Positions 17,312-26,200 of a stretch of DNA of 31,429 nucleotides are shown piece by piece. The notes beneath the pieces are model-generated. The model worked only from the letters and a program-made list of their open reading frames with translations. It was not told the origin of the DNA and did no database searches. The DNA is from CAYMRB01 sp964392615 (GTDB lineage Bacteria > Planctomycetota > UBA8108): positions 1-31,429 of the forward strand of contig CAYMRB010000058.1 in the NCBI GenBank assembly GCA_964392615.1, in the 5' to 3' direction. The position numbers were made by a program, and so were the translations under genes. The first letter of the stretch is position 1; every line of letters starts with the position of its first letter.

Positions 17312-18187
17312 ATGCAGACGTTGATTCGCATCCTGTCCGTAGCCGTCGTCGTCGCTGTCGTCGCCAGTCCCGCGCTGGCGCAGGAGAAGGGCAAGAAGAG
17401 AGGCAAGCGCGCCCCGAAGCCCGCTGCGCCCGCCACGGCGCTGTCCGGCCAGATCCGGCAGGCAGTCCCGGGCATCGAGGTCGTCGTCCAGCTGTCCGCC
17501 GATCAGAAGGCGAAGCTCGCCGAGCTGCGCAAGAAGGCGATGTCGAGCGACAAGGTCGCCGCGGCCGTCAAGACGATGAAGGACAAGGATGCCAGCAAGG
17601 AGGCCAAGACGGCGGCGCGCCAGGTCGTCAGGGACGCGCAGAAGTCGGTCCAGGGTCAAGTCGCTGGCATCCTCGGCAAGGACAAGATGGCGTTGATTCA
17701 GAAGATCAACACCGCCGCGCGGGGCGCGACCGGGAAGGTCCGTGCGGAGTACCGCGAGAAGCTCAAGGGCACGAAGGACAAGGAAGCCCGCAAGAAGCTC
17801 ACGGCGGAGATCGCGGCGAAGTCGAAGGTCGCCGTCGCCGCGGCGGTCTGCGGCATCCTGAGCCCCGAGCAGAAGGCGGCCGTCAAGAAGGCCGGCGTCG
17901 AGATCGCGGCCAAGGCCAAGACCCGAGCCGAGAAGCAGGCCCAGCGCGCCAAGAGGAAGAAGGACGGCGACGCCAAGAAGAAGGATCCCGCCAAGAGGAA
18001 GGCCCGCGAAGGCAAGAAGAAGGACCCCGCCAAGAGGAAGGCCCGCGAAGGCAAGAAGAAGGGCGAGGCCAAGAAGAAGGGCGAGGCCAAGAAGAAGGGC
18101 GAAGCCAAGGCGAAGACCACCGCTGCTCCCGCGAAGAAGGACGGCGAAAAGGCATGCGAGAAGAAGTGCGAGAAGACGACCACGTAG
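17312..18187 (+). CDS. Exported Lys/Ala-rich protein with repeat tail
   Basis: A 291-residue protein with a clear signal peptide (MQTLIRILSVAVVVAVVASP, cleavage after ALA). The mature part is strongly basic and probably helical. LSADQKAKLAEL (61-72) and LSPEQKAAVKKA (183-194) recall the LTxxQ motif of Spy/CpxP-like periplasmic proteins, but the match is weak and two-fold only. The tail consists of tandem repeats (two KKKDPAKRKAREG, three KKKGEA) and ends with two cysteines in KACEKKCEK. Start 17312 is chosen for GGAGG five bases upstream. It lies 55 bases after the FecR-like gene with no terminator between, so it is probably third in the sigma operon. A polyanion- or DNA-binding envelope role is a guess from charge. 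Confidence 0.72.
   Translation: MQTLIRILSVAVVVAVVASPALAQEKGKKRGKRAPKPAAPATALSGQIRQAVPGIEVVVQLSADQKAKLAELRKKAMSSDKVAAAVKTMKDKDASKEAKTAARQVVRDAQKSVQGQVAGILGKDKMALIQKINTAARGATGKVRAEYREKLKGTKDKEARKKLTAEIAAKSKVAVAAAVCGILSPEQKAAVKKAGVEIAAKAKTRAEKQAQRAKRKKDGDAKKKDPAKRKAREGKKKDPAKRKAREGKKKGEAKKKGEAKKKGEAKAKTTAAPAKKDGEKACEKKCEKTTT
17975..18106 (+). repeat. In-frame tandem repeats coding for a polybasic tail
   Basis: Two 39-base units (17975-18013 and 18014-18052) differ at one visible base, gat versus gac. Three 18-base units (18053-18070, 18071-18088, 18089-18106) follow, with gag/gaa variation in the third. All units are multiples of three, so changes in copy number would alter protein length without breaking the frame. 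Confidence 0.9.
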
Positions 18188-18583
18188 TCTGATCGCCTGA
18201 TCGCTCGGGCCGTCGCCTCGGCGATTCCGCCAGGATCGCCGGGGCGGCGGCCGCATCGTTCTCTCGACACCCCGGGGCGGTGGATTCACGCAACGCATCC
18301 GAACACGCGAGAGCGTGGGACGCCCTGCATGCGTGAAGCTCTTCTCCTCGTACGGGGCGACATAACCGCGACGACTATCACGGCAGAGAAGCCTCCCGCC
18401 CGGGCAGGCGAGAGGCTCTCCGTGCATGGGATCTCGCCCGGGGACATCGGAACTCGCGGGCACACTAACTCGGCGGGGTGTTGACTCCCGCAGCCGAGAG
18501 GACGACTCTCGTGGAAGCTGACTGCAACTCCTCCCGCCGAGATCGACCCGCTCCGGCTCGAGGGCCCACGCCGAGTTCACGCC
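18188..18583. other. Long intergenic region with two hairpins
   Basis: This 396-base gap separates the Lys-rich gene from the GH32-like gene, both rightward. It holds a terminator-like hairpin at 18215-18245. A second hairpin lies at 18386-18420: gaga-a-gcctc pairs with gaggctctc, nine pairs and one bulged A, with no T-run. A 51-codon open frame from ATG 18329 has no ribosome site or recognisable content. No clear promoter was found, though one for the downstream gene is expected here. Confidence 0.5.
18215..18245 (+). terminator. Hairpin after the sigma/FecR/Lys-rich operon
   Basis: gcctcggcgat (18215-18225) pairs with atcgccggggc (18235-18245) over 11 positions including one G-U pair, with a nine-base loop. 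It lies 27 bases after the stop codon. No T-run follows, so termination may be weak or Rho-assisted. Confidence 0.5.
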
Positions 18584-20032
18584 ATGAAAACGACACTTCT
18601 CGCCGTCGCGATCACCGCTGTCCTCTCGACCTCCTCCACCGCGACCGCGCTCGCTGCCGACGCCGTGCGCATCGACGATCGGCGCGAGCTCTTCGTCGAT
18701 GACTACCTGGTCGACCGCCTCGACGGCGGTGCCCGCCTCGAGCTCCACCATCCGCAGCCGCAGGAGAAGGTCCTGACGATGGACCGACCGTGGGAGGGCA
18801 TCTACAGCGGCTACTTCACGGTTCTGCGCGACGGCGCGACGCTGCGCATGTACTACCGCGGCCTGCCGGTCGCCAAGCACACGCGCGACGTCGAAGTGAC
18901 CTGCGTCGCCGAGAGCGACGACGGCGTCCGCTGGACGAAGCCGGACCTCGGCATCTACGAGGTCGGCGGCACGCGTGAGAACAACGTCGTCCTCGCGCGC
19001 CACCGCGCCTGTCACAACTTCGCGCCGTTCATCGACACGAACCCGACCGCACGACCCGACGAGCGCTACAAGGGCGTCGGCGGCACCGGCAAGCCGGGAC
19101 TGGTCGCGCTCGTTTCCGCGGACGGCCTGCGCTGGCGCGACGTCCAGAAGAAGCCCGTGATCTCGAAGGGCGCGTTCGACTCGCAGAACGTCGCATTCTG
19201 GTCGGAGACGGAGAAGAAGTACGTGTGCTACTTCCGCGTCTTCCGGCGTGGCGTGCGCTGGATCGCCCGATCGGTGTCGGACGACTTCGTCCACTGGTCC
19301 GAGCCGATCGACATGCAGTTCGGCGACGGACCGGCGCAGCACCTCTACACGAACCAGACCTTCGCGTATCCCCGCGCGCCGCACATCTACCTCGGCTTCC
19401 CGACGCGATTCATGCCCGGCCGGCGCGCGCTGTCGAGAGAGGCGCTCGAGACGATCGGCACGGCCAAGAAGACCTGGGACTTCCGCAACGACTGCGCCGA
19501 CATCCTGCTGACCTCGACGCGCGGGGGCAGCTCATTCCCCCGCCGCTTCCTCGCCGCGTTCATCCGCCCGGGGCCCGATCCGCGCAACTGGACATCCCGA
19601 GCCAACTACGCTGCGCACGGCGTCGTCGAAACCGCACCGGGCGAGCTGTCGCTGTGGGTCAATCACAACGTCGGCTATCCGACGACCCACATTCGTCGGT
19701 ACACAATCCGCGTCGACGGATTCGCGTCCGCCTACGCCGATTGGGACGGCGGTGACCTCGTCACCAAGCCACTCGTTTTCGCGGGAGAGCGGTTGGCGAT
19801 CAACTACGCGACGTCGGCGGCCGGCGGCCTGCGCGTCGAGATTCAGGATGCGGAAGGCAAGCCGATGACCGGGTACGCGCTCGACGACTGCGACGAGATC
19901 ATCGGCGACGAGATCGAGCGCGCCGTGACCTGGAAGAACGCGAGCGATGTCAGCGCGCTGGCGGGGCAGCCGATTCGCCTGCGCTTCGCGCTGCGCGACG
20001 CGAATCTCTACTCGCTGCGATTCGCACGATGA
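18584..20032 (+). CDS. Secreted GH32/GH43-like five-bladed propeller protein
   Basis: A 482-residue exported protein with a signal peptide (MKTTLLAVAITAVLSTSSTA, cleavage after ALA). The opening DDRRELFVDDYLVDRLDGG and the later DRPWEGIYSGYFTVLRDG, ESDDGVRWTKPDLGIYE and SADGLRWRDVQKKPVI belong to a planctomycete group of glycosidase-like propellers in which each blade ends in DG/DD...W. That grouping is from memory. The last 120 residues are a beta domain (LRVEIQDAEGKPM, DEIIGDEIERAVTWKNA) of the concanavalin-like type found beside GH32 catalytic domains. Substrate is unknown and the acidic catalytic residues cannot be assigned with confidence. No good ribosome site precedes ATG 18584; the start is chosen for the signal peptide. 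A second propeller gene follows 138 bases downstream. Confidence 0.75.
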   Translation: MKTTLLAVAITAVLSTSSTATALAADAVRIDDRRELFVDDYLVDRLDGGARLELHHPQPQEKVLTMDRPWEGIYSGYFTVLRDGATLRMYYRGLPVAKHTRDVEVTCVAESDDGVRWTKPDLGIYEVGGTRENNVVLARHRACHNFAPFIDTNPTARPDERYKGVGGTGKPGLVALVSADGLRWRDVQKKPVISKGAFDSQNVAFWSETEKKYVCYFRVFRRGVRWIARSVSDDFVHWSEPIDMQFGDGPAQHLYTNQTFAYPRAPHIYLGFPTRFMPGRRALSREALETIGTAKKTWDFRNDCADILLTSTRGGSSFPRRFLAAFIRPGPDPRNWTSRANYAAHGVVETAPGELSLWVNHNVGYPTTHIRRYTIRVDGFASAYADWDGGDLVTKPLVFAGERLAINYATSAAGGLRVEIQDAEGKPMTGYALDDCDEIIGDEIERAVTWKNASDVSALAGQPIRLRFALRDANLYSLRFAR

Positions 20033-20118
20033 AGCGCGATTGGCCGGCGAGACGCTTGCGAGGAGCTCCCCCACCGAATCCGAATAGCGCGTTGAAGCGC
20101 GTCGAGACCACGACGTAT

Positions 20119-20153
20119 GCTCGGGGGGTAGTCTGATCGGCATCCCCCCGAGC
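20119..20153 (+). promoter_or_regulatory. Strong G/C hairpin just before the GH43-like gene
   Basis: gctcgggggg (20119-20128) and ccccccgagc (20144-20153) form a perfect 10-bp stem with a 15-base loop. It ends 18 bases before the ATG at 20171, next to a GGAG (20157-20160). It could end transcripts of the upstream gene, though no T-run follows, or shape the leader of the downstream one. Confidence 0.5.
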
Positions 20154-20170
20154 CACGGAGATCGACGACG

Positions 20171-21418
20171 ATGACACGGCAGCGCGGCGCGGCGATCATC
20201 CTGTGGACTCTCGCCCTGTGTTGTTGGCCGCTGCGCCATGCACCGGCCGACGAGAACCCGACCGAGATCGAGACGATCGACTTCGACGCGTTCGAGTCGC
20301 CGATCATCCTGCGGGGCGGCACGAAGTGGGCCTATCGCGACCCGGCCGTCGTCTACCACGAGGGAACGTTCTATCTCTACTACACGCTCTCCGAGATGGC
20401 CGACGACGGCGGCTACTACAACATGACGGCTCTGAGCAAGAGCCGGGATCTCGTCCACTGGTCGAAGCCGCGCGTGCTGACGCCTCGCGATCGCAAGCTC
20501 AACTACTCGAGCCCGGGCAATGTCATTCGATACGAAGGCAAGTGGGTGATCTGCCTGCAGACCTACCCCACGCCGAATCTCGAGCGCTGGGGCAACGCGA
20601 CCTCGCGCATCTGGATTCAGCGTAGCGACGACCTCGAGAGCTGGTCGCCGCCCGAGCTGCTGCGCGTCAAGGGCCCTGACGTCGCCGTAGAGGACATGGG
20701 GCGCATGATCGATCCGTACCTGATCGAAGACGCCGACGAGCCGGGCAAGTGGTGGTGCTTCTACAAGCAGAACGGCGTCAGCATGTCCTGGTCGCGCGAC
20801 CTGAAGACCTGGCACTACGTCGGCCGACGCGCGGCTGGAGAGAACGTGACGATCCTGCGCCATGAGGGCAAGTACGTCATGTTCCACTCGCCGTCGAACG
20901 GCATCGGCGTGAAGGCCTCCCAGCGTCTCGACGATTGGGGCAAGGACGTGCAGCTGCTGCGCCTGGGCCAGGAACGCTGGCCGTGGGCTCGTTCGCGACT
21001 GACGGCGGCGACCGTAGTCGACCTGACTAAGCAGCCCGAAGTCGGCAAGTTCATCATGTTCTTCCACGGCGCGGATCGCTCGAGCGGCAAGGTGGCGCCC
21101 GCGCACAGCGCCGCGTCCATGGCGATCGCGTGGAGCGACGACCTCGAGCAGTGGTCGTGGCCGGGGAAGGGCGCGAACGACAAGAAGTCGACCGAACGCG
21201 GCCGTGGGGTCGGTTGTACGTTGCGAGTCGAGACGGATCCGTGTACTGCCTGGGGAAGCAACGCGGCGCCGCGTTACTTCTCGAAGCCCGTGCGCGGCTT
21301 GCCTCCCCGGTCTTCGACGTCATCGCCGAAATGCTGCTGCAGTCGCGACAGTTCGGCGGTCAGCCGTTCCCGCAGCTCCTTCGACGCCGGTTCGTCACAC
21401 AGATTGTGCAGCTCGTGA
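20171..21418 (+). CDS. Secreted GH43-like propeller protein with aberrant C-terminus
   Basis: A 415-codon reading frame with a signal peptide (RGAAIILWTLALCCWPL, cleavage near APADEN). KWAYRDPAVVYHEGTFYLYYT fits the first blade of GH43-type glycosidases, where the Asp of RDP is the usual general base. MIDPYLIEDADEPGKWWCFY fits the second acidic site. Blade repeats such as SKSRDLVHWSKPRVL and IAWSDDLEQWSW continue to about residue 333. After WPGK the sequence (KKSTERGRGVGCTLRVE and onward) loses all family character. From 21274 it merely mirrors the opposite strand of the sulfatase gene. The natural stop seems lost, so the authentic protein probably ends near 21170. Substrate unknown. It follows another propeller gene and converges on a sulfatase, which suits a joint role on a sulfated glycan. 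Confidence 0.72.
   Translation: MTRQRGAAIILWTLALCCWPLRHAPADENPTEIETIDFDAFESPIILRGGTKWAYRDPAVVYHEGTFYLYYTLSEMADDGGYYNMTALSKSRDLVHWSKPRVLTPRDRKLNYSSPGNVIRYEGKWVICLQTYPTPNLERWGNATSRIWIQRSDDLESWSPPELLRVKGPDVAVEDMGRMIDPYLIEDADEPGKWWCFYKQNGVSMSWSRDLKTWHYVGRRAAGENVTILRHEGKYVMFHSPSNGIGVKASQRLDDWGKDVQLLRLGQERWPWARSRLTAATVVDLTKQPEVGKFIMFFHGADRSSGKVAPAHSAASMAIAWSDDLEQWSWPGKGANDKKSTERGRGVGCTLRVETDPCTAWGSNAAPRYFSKPVRGLPPRSSTSSPKCCCSRDSSAVSRSRSSFDAGSSHRLCSS
21208..21258 (+). pseudogene. Possible fossil of a PQQ-like propeller gene 3' end
   Basis: In a frame different from the GH43-like gene, these 17 codons read GRLYVASRDGSVYCLGK. This matches the terminal blade of PQQ/BamB-type propellers (GxLYVASxDGxVYCL). 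The propeller at 8724-10040 has comparable segments (GRVYVTDRNGRT and, near its end, KALYCL). There is no start, no stop and no further propeller sequence. It may be a remnant left by a deletion, or chance. Confidence 0.35.
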
Positions 21419-22785
21419 GGGTCCTTCTCGAGATCGAAGAGCTCCCAGTGATCGATGCGCGGGAAGCGGATGAGCTTGTGCTGGCGCGTCCGGACGCCGA
21501 AGTGCGGCTCCGTCTTGAAATGCGAGATGTAGTAGCGGTAGTACATCGACTGGCGCCAGTCGCCGGGCGTCTTCCCGGCCAGAAGCGCGACGAGCGACCT
21601 CCCCTGCCAGTCCGCGGGAATCCCCGCGCCGCCCGCCTCGAGCAGCGTCGGCCCGAAGTCGAGGTTGAGCACGATCTCGTCGTTGACCGTTCCGGCGCGC
21701 ACACGACCGGGCCAACGCACGAGGAGCGGCACGCGAAGCGCGTCTTCGTACATGAAGCGCTTGTCGTACAGGCCGTGTTCCCCGAGAAAGAAGCCCTGAT
21801 CCGACGTGTAGACCACGACCGTGCTCTTCGTCAACGACAGTGAATCGAGCTCGTCGAGCACGCGCCCGACGTTCTCGTCGACACCGCGGACGCAGCGCAG
21901 GTACTTCTTCATGTAGAGCTGATACTGCAATGCTCGCCGCGCGCGCCCTTCGAGGTGCTTCGTCTCCCTCACGAAGTCGGTGTGGTGCCCCCACGCCGAA
22001 CCGATGAATTGCAGCGTCGTTGCCAGAGCGCGGCGCCCTTCGTACTCGTCGTGGAGAGTCGGCGGCTCGGGGATCTCGACATCGTCAAAGAGCTTCGCGA
22101 AGCGCGTCGCGAACTGCCAGGTGTCGTGCGGGGCCTTGAAGTGACAAAAGAGCGCGAACGGTCGGTCCGTCGGCCGAGATTCGCGCAGGTAGCTCAGCGC
22201 CTTGTCGCCGATGACGTCGGACGAGTGCCCCGAGCGCCGCGTCTTCTTGCCGGAGCGCACGCGGCCGTTCGGATGCTCGTCGCCCATCTCGACGAACTCG
22301 GGATCGTGATATCGCCCTTGCCCCGGCAGCACGCTCCACCAGTCGAAGCCGACCGGATTGCTGTGGAGATGCCACTTGCCGACGAAGCTCGTGTGGTAGC
22401 CCGCGGCACGCAGGCGTTTCGGCACCGTGTCTTGACGCTGATCGAGCGGAGTGAACTTGTAGACGCCGTTTCGGTGCGAGTACTTCCCGGTGAAGATGAC
22501 CGCACGACTCGGCGTGCAGATCGAGTTCGTGACGAACGCGTTGCGGAAGAGCATGCCCTCCCGAGCGAGTCGGTCGATCCTCGGAGTCGGCGCGACCTCG
22601 GCGAGGTGACCTCCGTACGCGCTGACAGCCGCTGACGCGTGGTCGTCCGACATGATGAACAGGATGTTCGGACGCGTCGCGTCCGCACCGCGCACGGCGG
22701 TGGCCAACGCGGCAACGGTGACGACGACGGACGTGAGAGCGACAAGAGCTCGCGTGAAACGACCGATGCGGGGCGCGTGAGTCAT
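21274..22785 (-). CDS. Secreted formylglycine-dependent sulfatase
   Basis: A 503-residue arylsulfatase-family (type I) enzyme hydrolysing sulfate esters, probably of polysaccharides, outside the cytoplasm. A signal peptide covers residues 1-33 (cleavage after VRG or nearby). RPNILFIMSDDHA supplies the metal-binding Asp pair (47-48). C90-T-P-S-R94 is the CxPSR signature whose Cys becomes formylglycine, followed by the supporting GKYSHRNGVYKF. Later blocks GKWHLHSNP, YTSDQGFFLGEHGLYDKRF and ELFDLEKDPHELHNL are also standard. Activation needs a formylglycine-generating enzyme, not in this window. Start 22785 is chosen because GAGGA lies close upstream; an in-frame ATG at 22830 is less likely. 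Its 3' end overlaps the extended frame of the convergent GH43-like gene by 145 bases. Confidence 0.95.
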   Translation of the reverse strand: MTHAPRIGRFTRALVALTSVVVTVAALATAVRGADATRPNILFIMSDDHASAAVSAYGGHLAEVAPTPRIDRLAREGMLFRNAFVTNSICTPSRAVIFTGKYSHRNGVYKFTPLDQRQDTVPKRLRAAGYHTSFVGKWHLHSNPVGFDWWSVLPGQGRYHDPEFVEMGDEHPNGRVRSGKKTRRSGHSSDVIGDKALSYLRESRPTDRPFALFCHFKAPHDTWQFATRFAKLFDDVEIPEPPTLHDEYEGRRALATTLQFIGSAWGHHTDFVRETKHLEGRARRALQYQLYMKKYLRCVRGVDENVGRVLDELDSLSLTKSTVVVYTSDQGFFLGEHGLYDKRFMYEDALRVPLLVRWPGRVRAGTVNDEIVLNLDFGPTLLEAGGAGIPADWQGRSLVALLAGKTPGDWRQSMYYRYYISHFKTEPHFGVRTRQHKLIRFPRIDHWELFDLEKDPHELHNLCDEPASKELRERLTAELSRLQQHFGDDVEDRGGKPRTGFEK

Positions 22786-23233
22786 GATTCCTCGCCGTTC
22801 GTCTTGCGATCGGACTCCGTGGCATCCCAAGCGGGAGCGACCACGAGATCATCCCCGACGAAAGGGCGCCTTGCCAAGCCGCGGCTGCGGATCGGTCCCG
22901 CAATTGGTGCTGCCCGAGCTGGCCACACTGTCACGATCAGCCGCCCACCGTCGTGTGTCAGCATCGTTTTCGAGCCACTCCGCACACGTACGCAGCGCGA
23001 TCCGAGAACCTGCCACGCGTCGCCCCTTGATCGATTCGTTACCTGAGCGATAATCGCTGCAATTCGATAGGGAGGCACGACGAATCCCCACCACCGAGGA
23101 TGACGCCGTCTTCGGATGCGGTCGTTGCTTGTTCGGTGATGCCTCTGATCCGATAGACAGCGCCTTTCCAGGCTGGCTCGACACTGCGGCCGAGTCGGCG
23201 AATCCAAGCGACCCCTGAGGAATGAAGATCTCG
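22786..23233. other. Divergent intergenic region, 448 bases
   Basis: This region lies between the leftward sulfatase and the rightward dehydrogenase. It holds a plausible promoter at 23027-23054 for the dehydrogenase. Leftward open frames cross it; one ends in an ATGA overlap with the sulfatase start, but none has a ribosome site or a family I recognise. An 18-codon open frame from ATG 23100 has no support. Nothing else is clear. Confidence 0.5.
23027..23054 (+). promoter_or_regulatory. Candidate sigma-70-type promoter of the dehydrogenase gene
   Basis: TTGATC (23027-23032) and GATAAT (23049-23054) are separated by 16 bases and match the -35 and -10 consensus at four and five of six positions. 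The -10 overlaps a small palindrome, agcga-taa-tcgct (23046-23058), which could be an operator. Transcription would give a leader of about 170 bases. Confidence 0.45.
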
Positions 23234-26200
23234 ATGACGCGAAGAACGCGACGCTGCGCACTCAGCGCCCTCCTCCTCGCCATCACGGCCGTTCTACCGA
23301 GCTCGGCTCGCGCCGCCGACCTCGAGCTCGAGCGCGGCGACCACGTCGTCTACATCGGCAACACGATGGCGGATCGCATGCAGCACCACGCTTGGTTGGA
23401 GACGTACATCCATACGCTCCACCCGAAGCACCAGCTCACGTTCCGCAACTTGGGATTCTCGGGAGACGAGGTCACGACGCGTCAGCGTTCGGCCAATTTC
23501 GGCAGCTCCGATCAGTGGCTGACGAAAACCGAAGCCGACGTCGTCTTCTGCTTCTTCGGCTACAACGAAGCGCTGCGCGGCGAAGGCCAGCTGTCGGGTT
23601 TCCGCAAGAACCTCGCCCGCATGATCGACAGCATGCGGGGCCAGAAGTACAACGGCGAGTCGGCGCCGCGCCTCGTCATCTTCTCGCCCATCGCTCACGA
23701 GAATCTGCGCAGCTCGCACCTGCCCGACGGCAGCGCGAACAACGAAAAGCTCGCGCTGTACACGGCGGCGATGGCAGACGTTTGCCGCGAGAAGAACGCT
23801 CGCTTCGTCGACCTCTTCAACCCGACGCTCTCGCTCTACAGCGAGGTATCGAAGCCGCTGACGGTCAACGGCATCCACCTGCTCGAGCACGGCAACCAGG
23901 CCGTCGCGAAGATCATCGCCCATGATCTCTTCGGACAAGCCGGCGAGAGGGTCACGCGAAGCGACGGTTCGCTCACGCGTCTGCGCGAGGCTGTCCTCGA
24001 GAAGAACTACTATTGGTTCAGTCGCTATCGCGTCGTCGACGGATACAACGTCTACGGTGGTCGCTCTCGGCTCTCCTGGTTCGGCATGTCGAATGCCGAC
24101 GTCATGCGTCGCGAGATGGAGATCTTCGACATCATGACGGCGAACCGCGATGTCGCCGTCTGGGCCGCCGCGCAGGGCCGAGAGCACAAAGTCGTCGACA
24201 ACAACCTGCCTCCGGAGCTCGAAGTTCGGACCAACAAGCCGGGTCAGCTCGAGAACGACTCCCACCCCTACCTCGGAGGCAAAGAGGCGATCGGCAAGAT
24301 GAAGATCGCCCAGGGCATGGAGGTGAACCTCTTCGCGTCCGAAGAGATGTTCCCCGAGATCGTCAACCCCGTGCAGATGGCGGTCGATACGAACGGCCGT
24401 CTGTTCGCCTCGGTTTGGCCGTCCTACCCGCACTGGAACCCGACCGAGCCGCGCACCGACCGCATCGTCTGCCTGCCGGATGACGACGGCGACGGCGTCG
24501 CTGACAAGTGCATCACCTTCGCGGACGAGCTCAACAGCATCACGGCCTTCGAGTTCTGGGGTGGAGGCATGCTCGTCGCTGCGCCGCCGGAGATCTGGTT
24601 CCTGCAGGACACGGACGGCGACTACGTCGCGGACAAGAAGACACGCATGCTCCAGGGCGTGTCGAGCGCCGACACGCACCACTCGGCCAACGCGATGCTC
24701 ATCGGGCCAGACGGTTGGCTCTACTGGTCGCGAGGCATCTTCAACGTCGCTGCGATGGAGACGCCGACGCGCACGTACCGCAGCGGAGCGACCGGGGTCC
24801 ACCGATTCAATCCTCGGACGTTCGAGATCGAGTTCCACTTCCCGATCGGTCCGAACCCCCACGGCGACGTCTTCGATCAGTGGGGATACCAGTTCGCCAA
24901 CGACGGCACCGGCGGCACGGGAAGCTACGTCAACATCGGCAAGGGCCGCGGCAACCGGAAGTGGTTCCAGAAGCGCATGCGACCGGTCGCCGCGACCGGG
25001 CTCCTGTCGAGCAGCCACTTCCCGGAGAAGAACCAGGGCAACTTCCTGATCTGCAACACGATCGGCTTCCGCGGCGTGCTGCAGCACGAAGTCAGCTACG
25101 ACGGCGCGGACATCCGCGCGACGGAGGTCGAGCCCATCGTCTACTCGGACGATCCGAATTTCCGGCCGACGGATGTCGAGATCGGCGGCGACGGCGCGCT
25201 CTACGTCTCCGATTGGTGCAACGTGCTCATCGGGCACATGCAGCACAACATGCGCGACCCGAACCGCGACCACACGCACGGCCGGATCTATCGCTTCACC
25301 GCGAAGGGACGGCCGCTCCTTAAGCCGCACCGACTGAAGGGCAAGCCGATTCCGGAGGTGCTCCAAGCCTTCTACGCCAAGGAGACTCCGAGTCGCTACC
25401 GCGCGCGCCTCGAGCTCGGTGGCCGCGACACCAAGGCTGTCCTGACAGCCCTCGCGTCGTGGACCGCGAAGCGCAACGCGAAGAACGCGGACGACGCGCA
25501 GGCCCTCCTCGAATGCCTCTGGGTCCACGAGGAGCACCGCAAGCCGAACCTCGCCCTCGTCAAGAAGGTGTTCCAAGCCGACGAGCCGCGCGTTCGCGCT
25601 GCCGCCATCCGCTCGCTCGGCCACTGGGGACCGCGCGCGTTCCTGACGCCGGGAGCGATCACCGACGGCTGGCAGGACATTCTCATGCACGCATCGCGCG
25701 ACGAGTCGCCGCTCGTGCGCGCCGAAGCCTTGAAGGCCGCCGTCGAGTACACCGGAACCGCGTCGGCGGAGGTCATCTTCGAAGTCGCCACGCGCCCGAT
25801 GGGCTCCGAGCTCGAGAACGTGCTCGCGTACGCTCGACAGAACATCGATGTCGACGCGATGGTCGCGGACGCGATGAAGTCCGGCCGCGAGCTGTCGCGG
25901 GCCGCGCAGGCGTACGCCTTGCAGAAGGCGAGCGCGAATCTCCTCGTCTCGATGGCGCGCAGCGATGCGGTCTACGAAGCGCTTCTGACCCGAGCCGGCA
26001 TTCCCGCCAAATACCGCATGGAAGCGGTCGTGGCCTTCGCGAAGAAGAATCGCCGCACGCCAGTGAAGGAGCTGATCTTCCACATCGCGGACGCGGAGAA
26101 GAACGGCCGAGCGAGCCTCGACGATCTCACGCAAATCCTCCTGTCGGCAGAGCCCGTTGAGCTCGCCGAGGCGAAACGCACGATCGCCGGACTGGCGTCG

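Noticed and set aside
18329..18484. A 51-codon open frame in the gap before the GH32-like gene
   Set aside because: No ribosome site, no motif, and a hairpin lies inside it.
17261..19384. A 707-codon minus-strand frame rich in Leu-Gly repeats
   Set aside because: It is the mirror of the Lys-rich repeat gene and the GH32-like gene; the repetitive leucines are complements of Lys/Glu codons.
18184..20139. The 12-mer gtagtctgatcg at 18184-18195 and 20128-20139
   Set aside because: Shared 12-mers are expected by chance in 31 kb, and the flanks differ.
22782..23261. A minus-strand frame ending in an ATGA overlap with the sulfatase start
   Set aside because: The overlap looks like coupling, but the frame shows no recognisable domain or ribosome site, and its start lies inside the dehydrogenase gene. 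A neighbouring frame has a stretch (RRVAGSRIALRTCAEWLE) faintly like DUF433 proteins, too weak to call.
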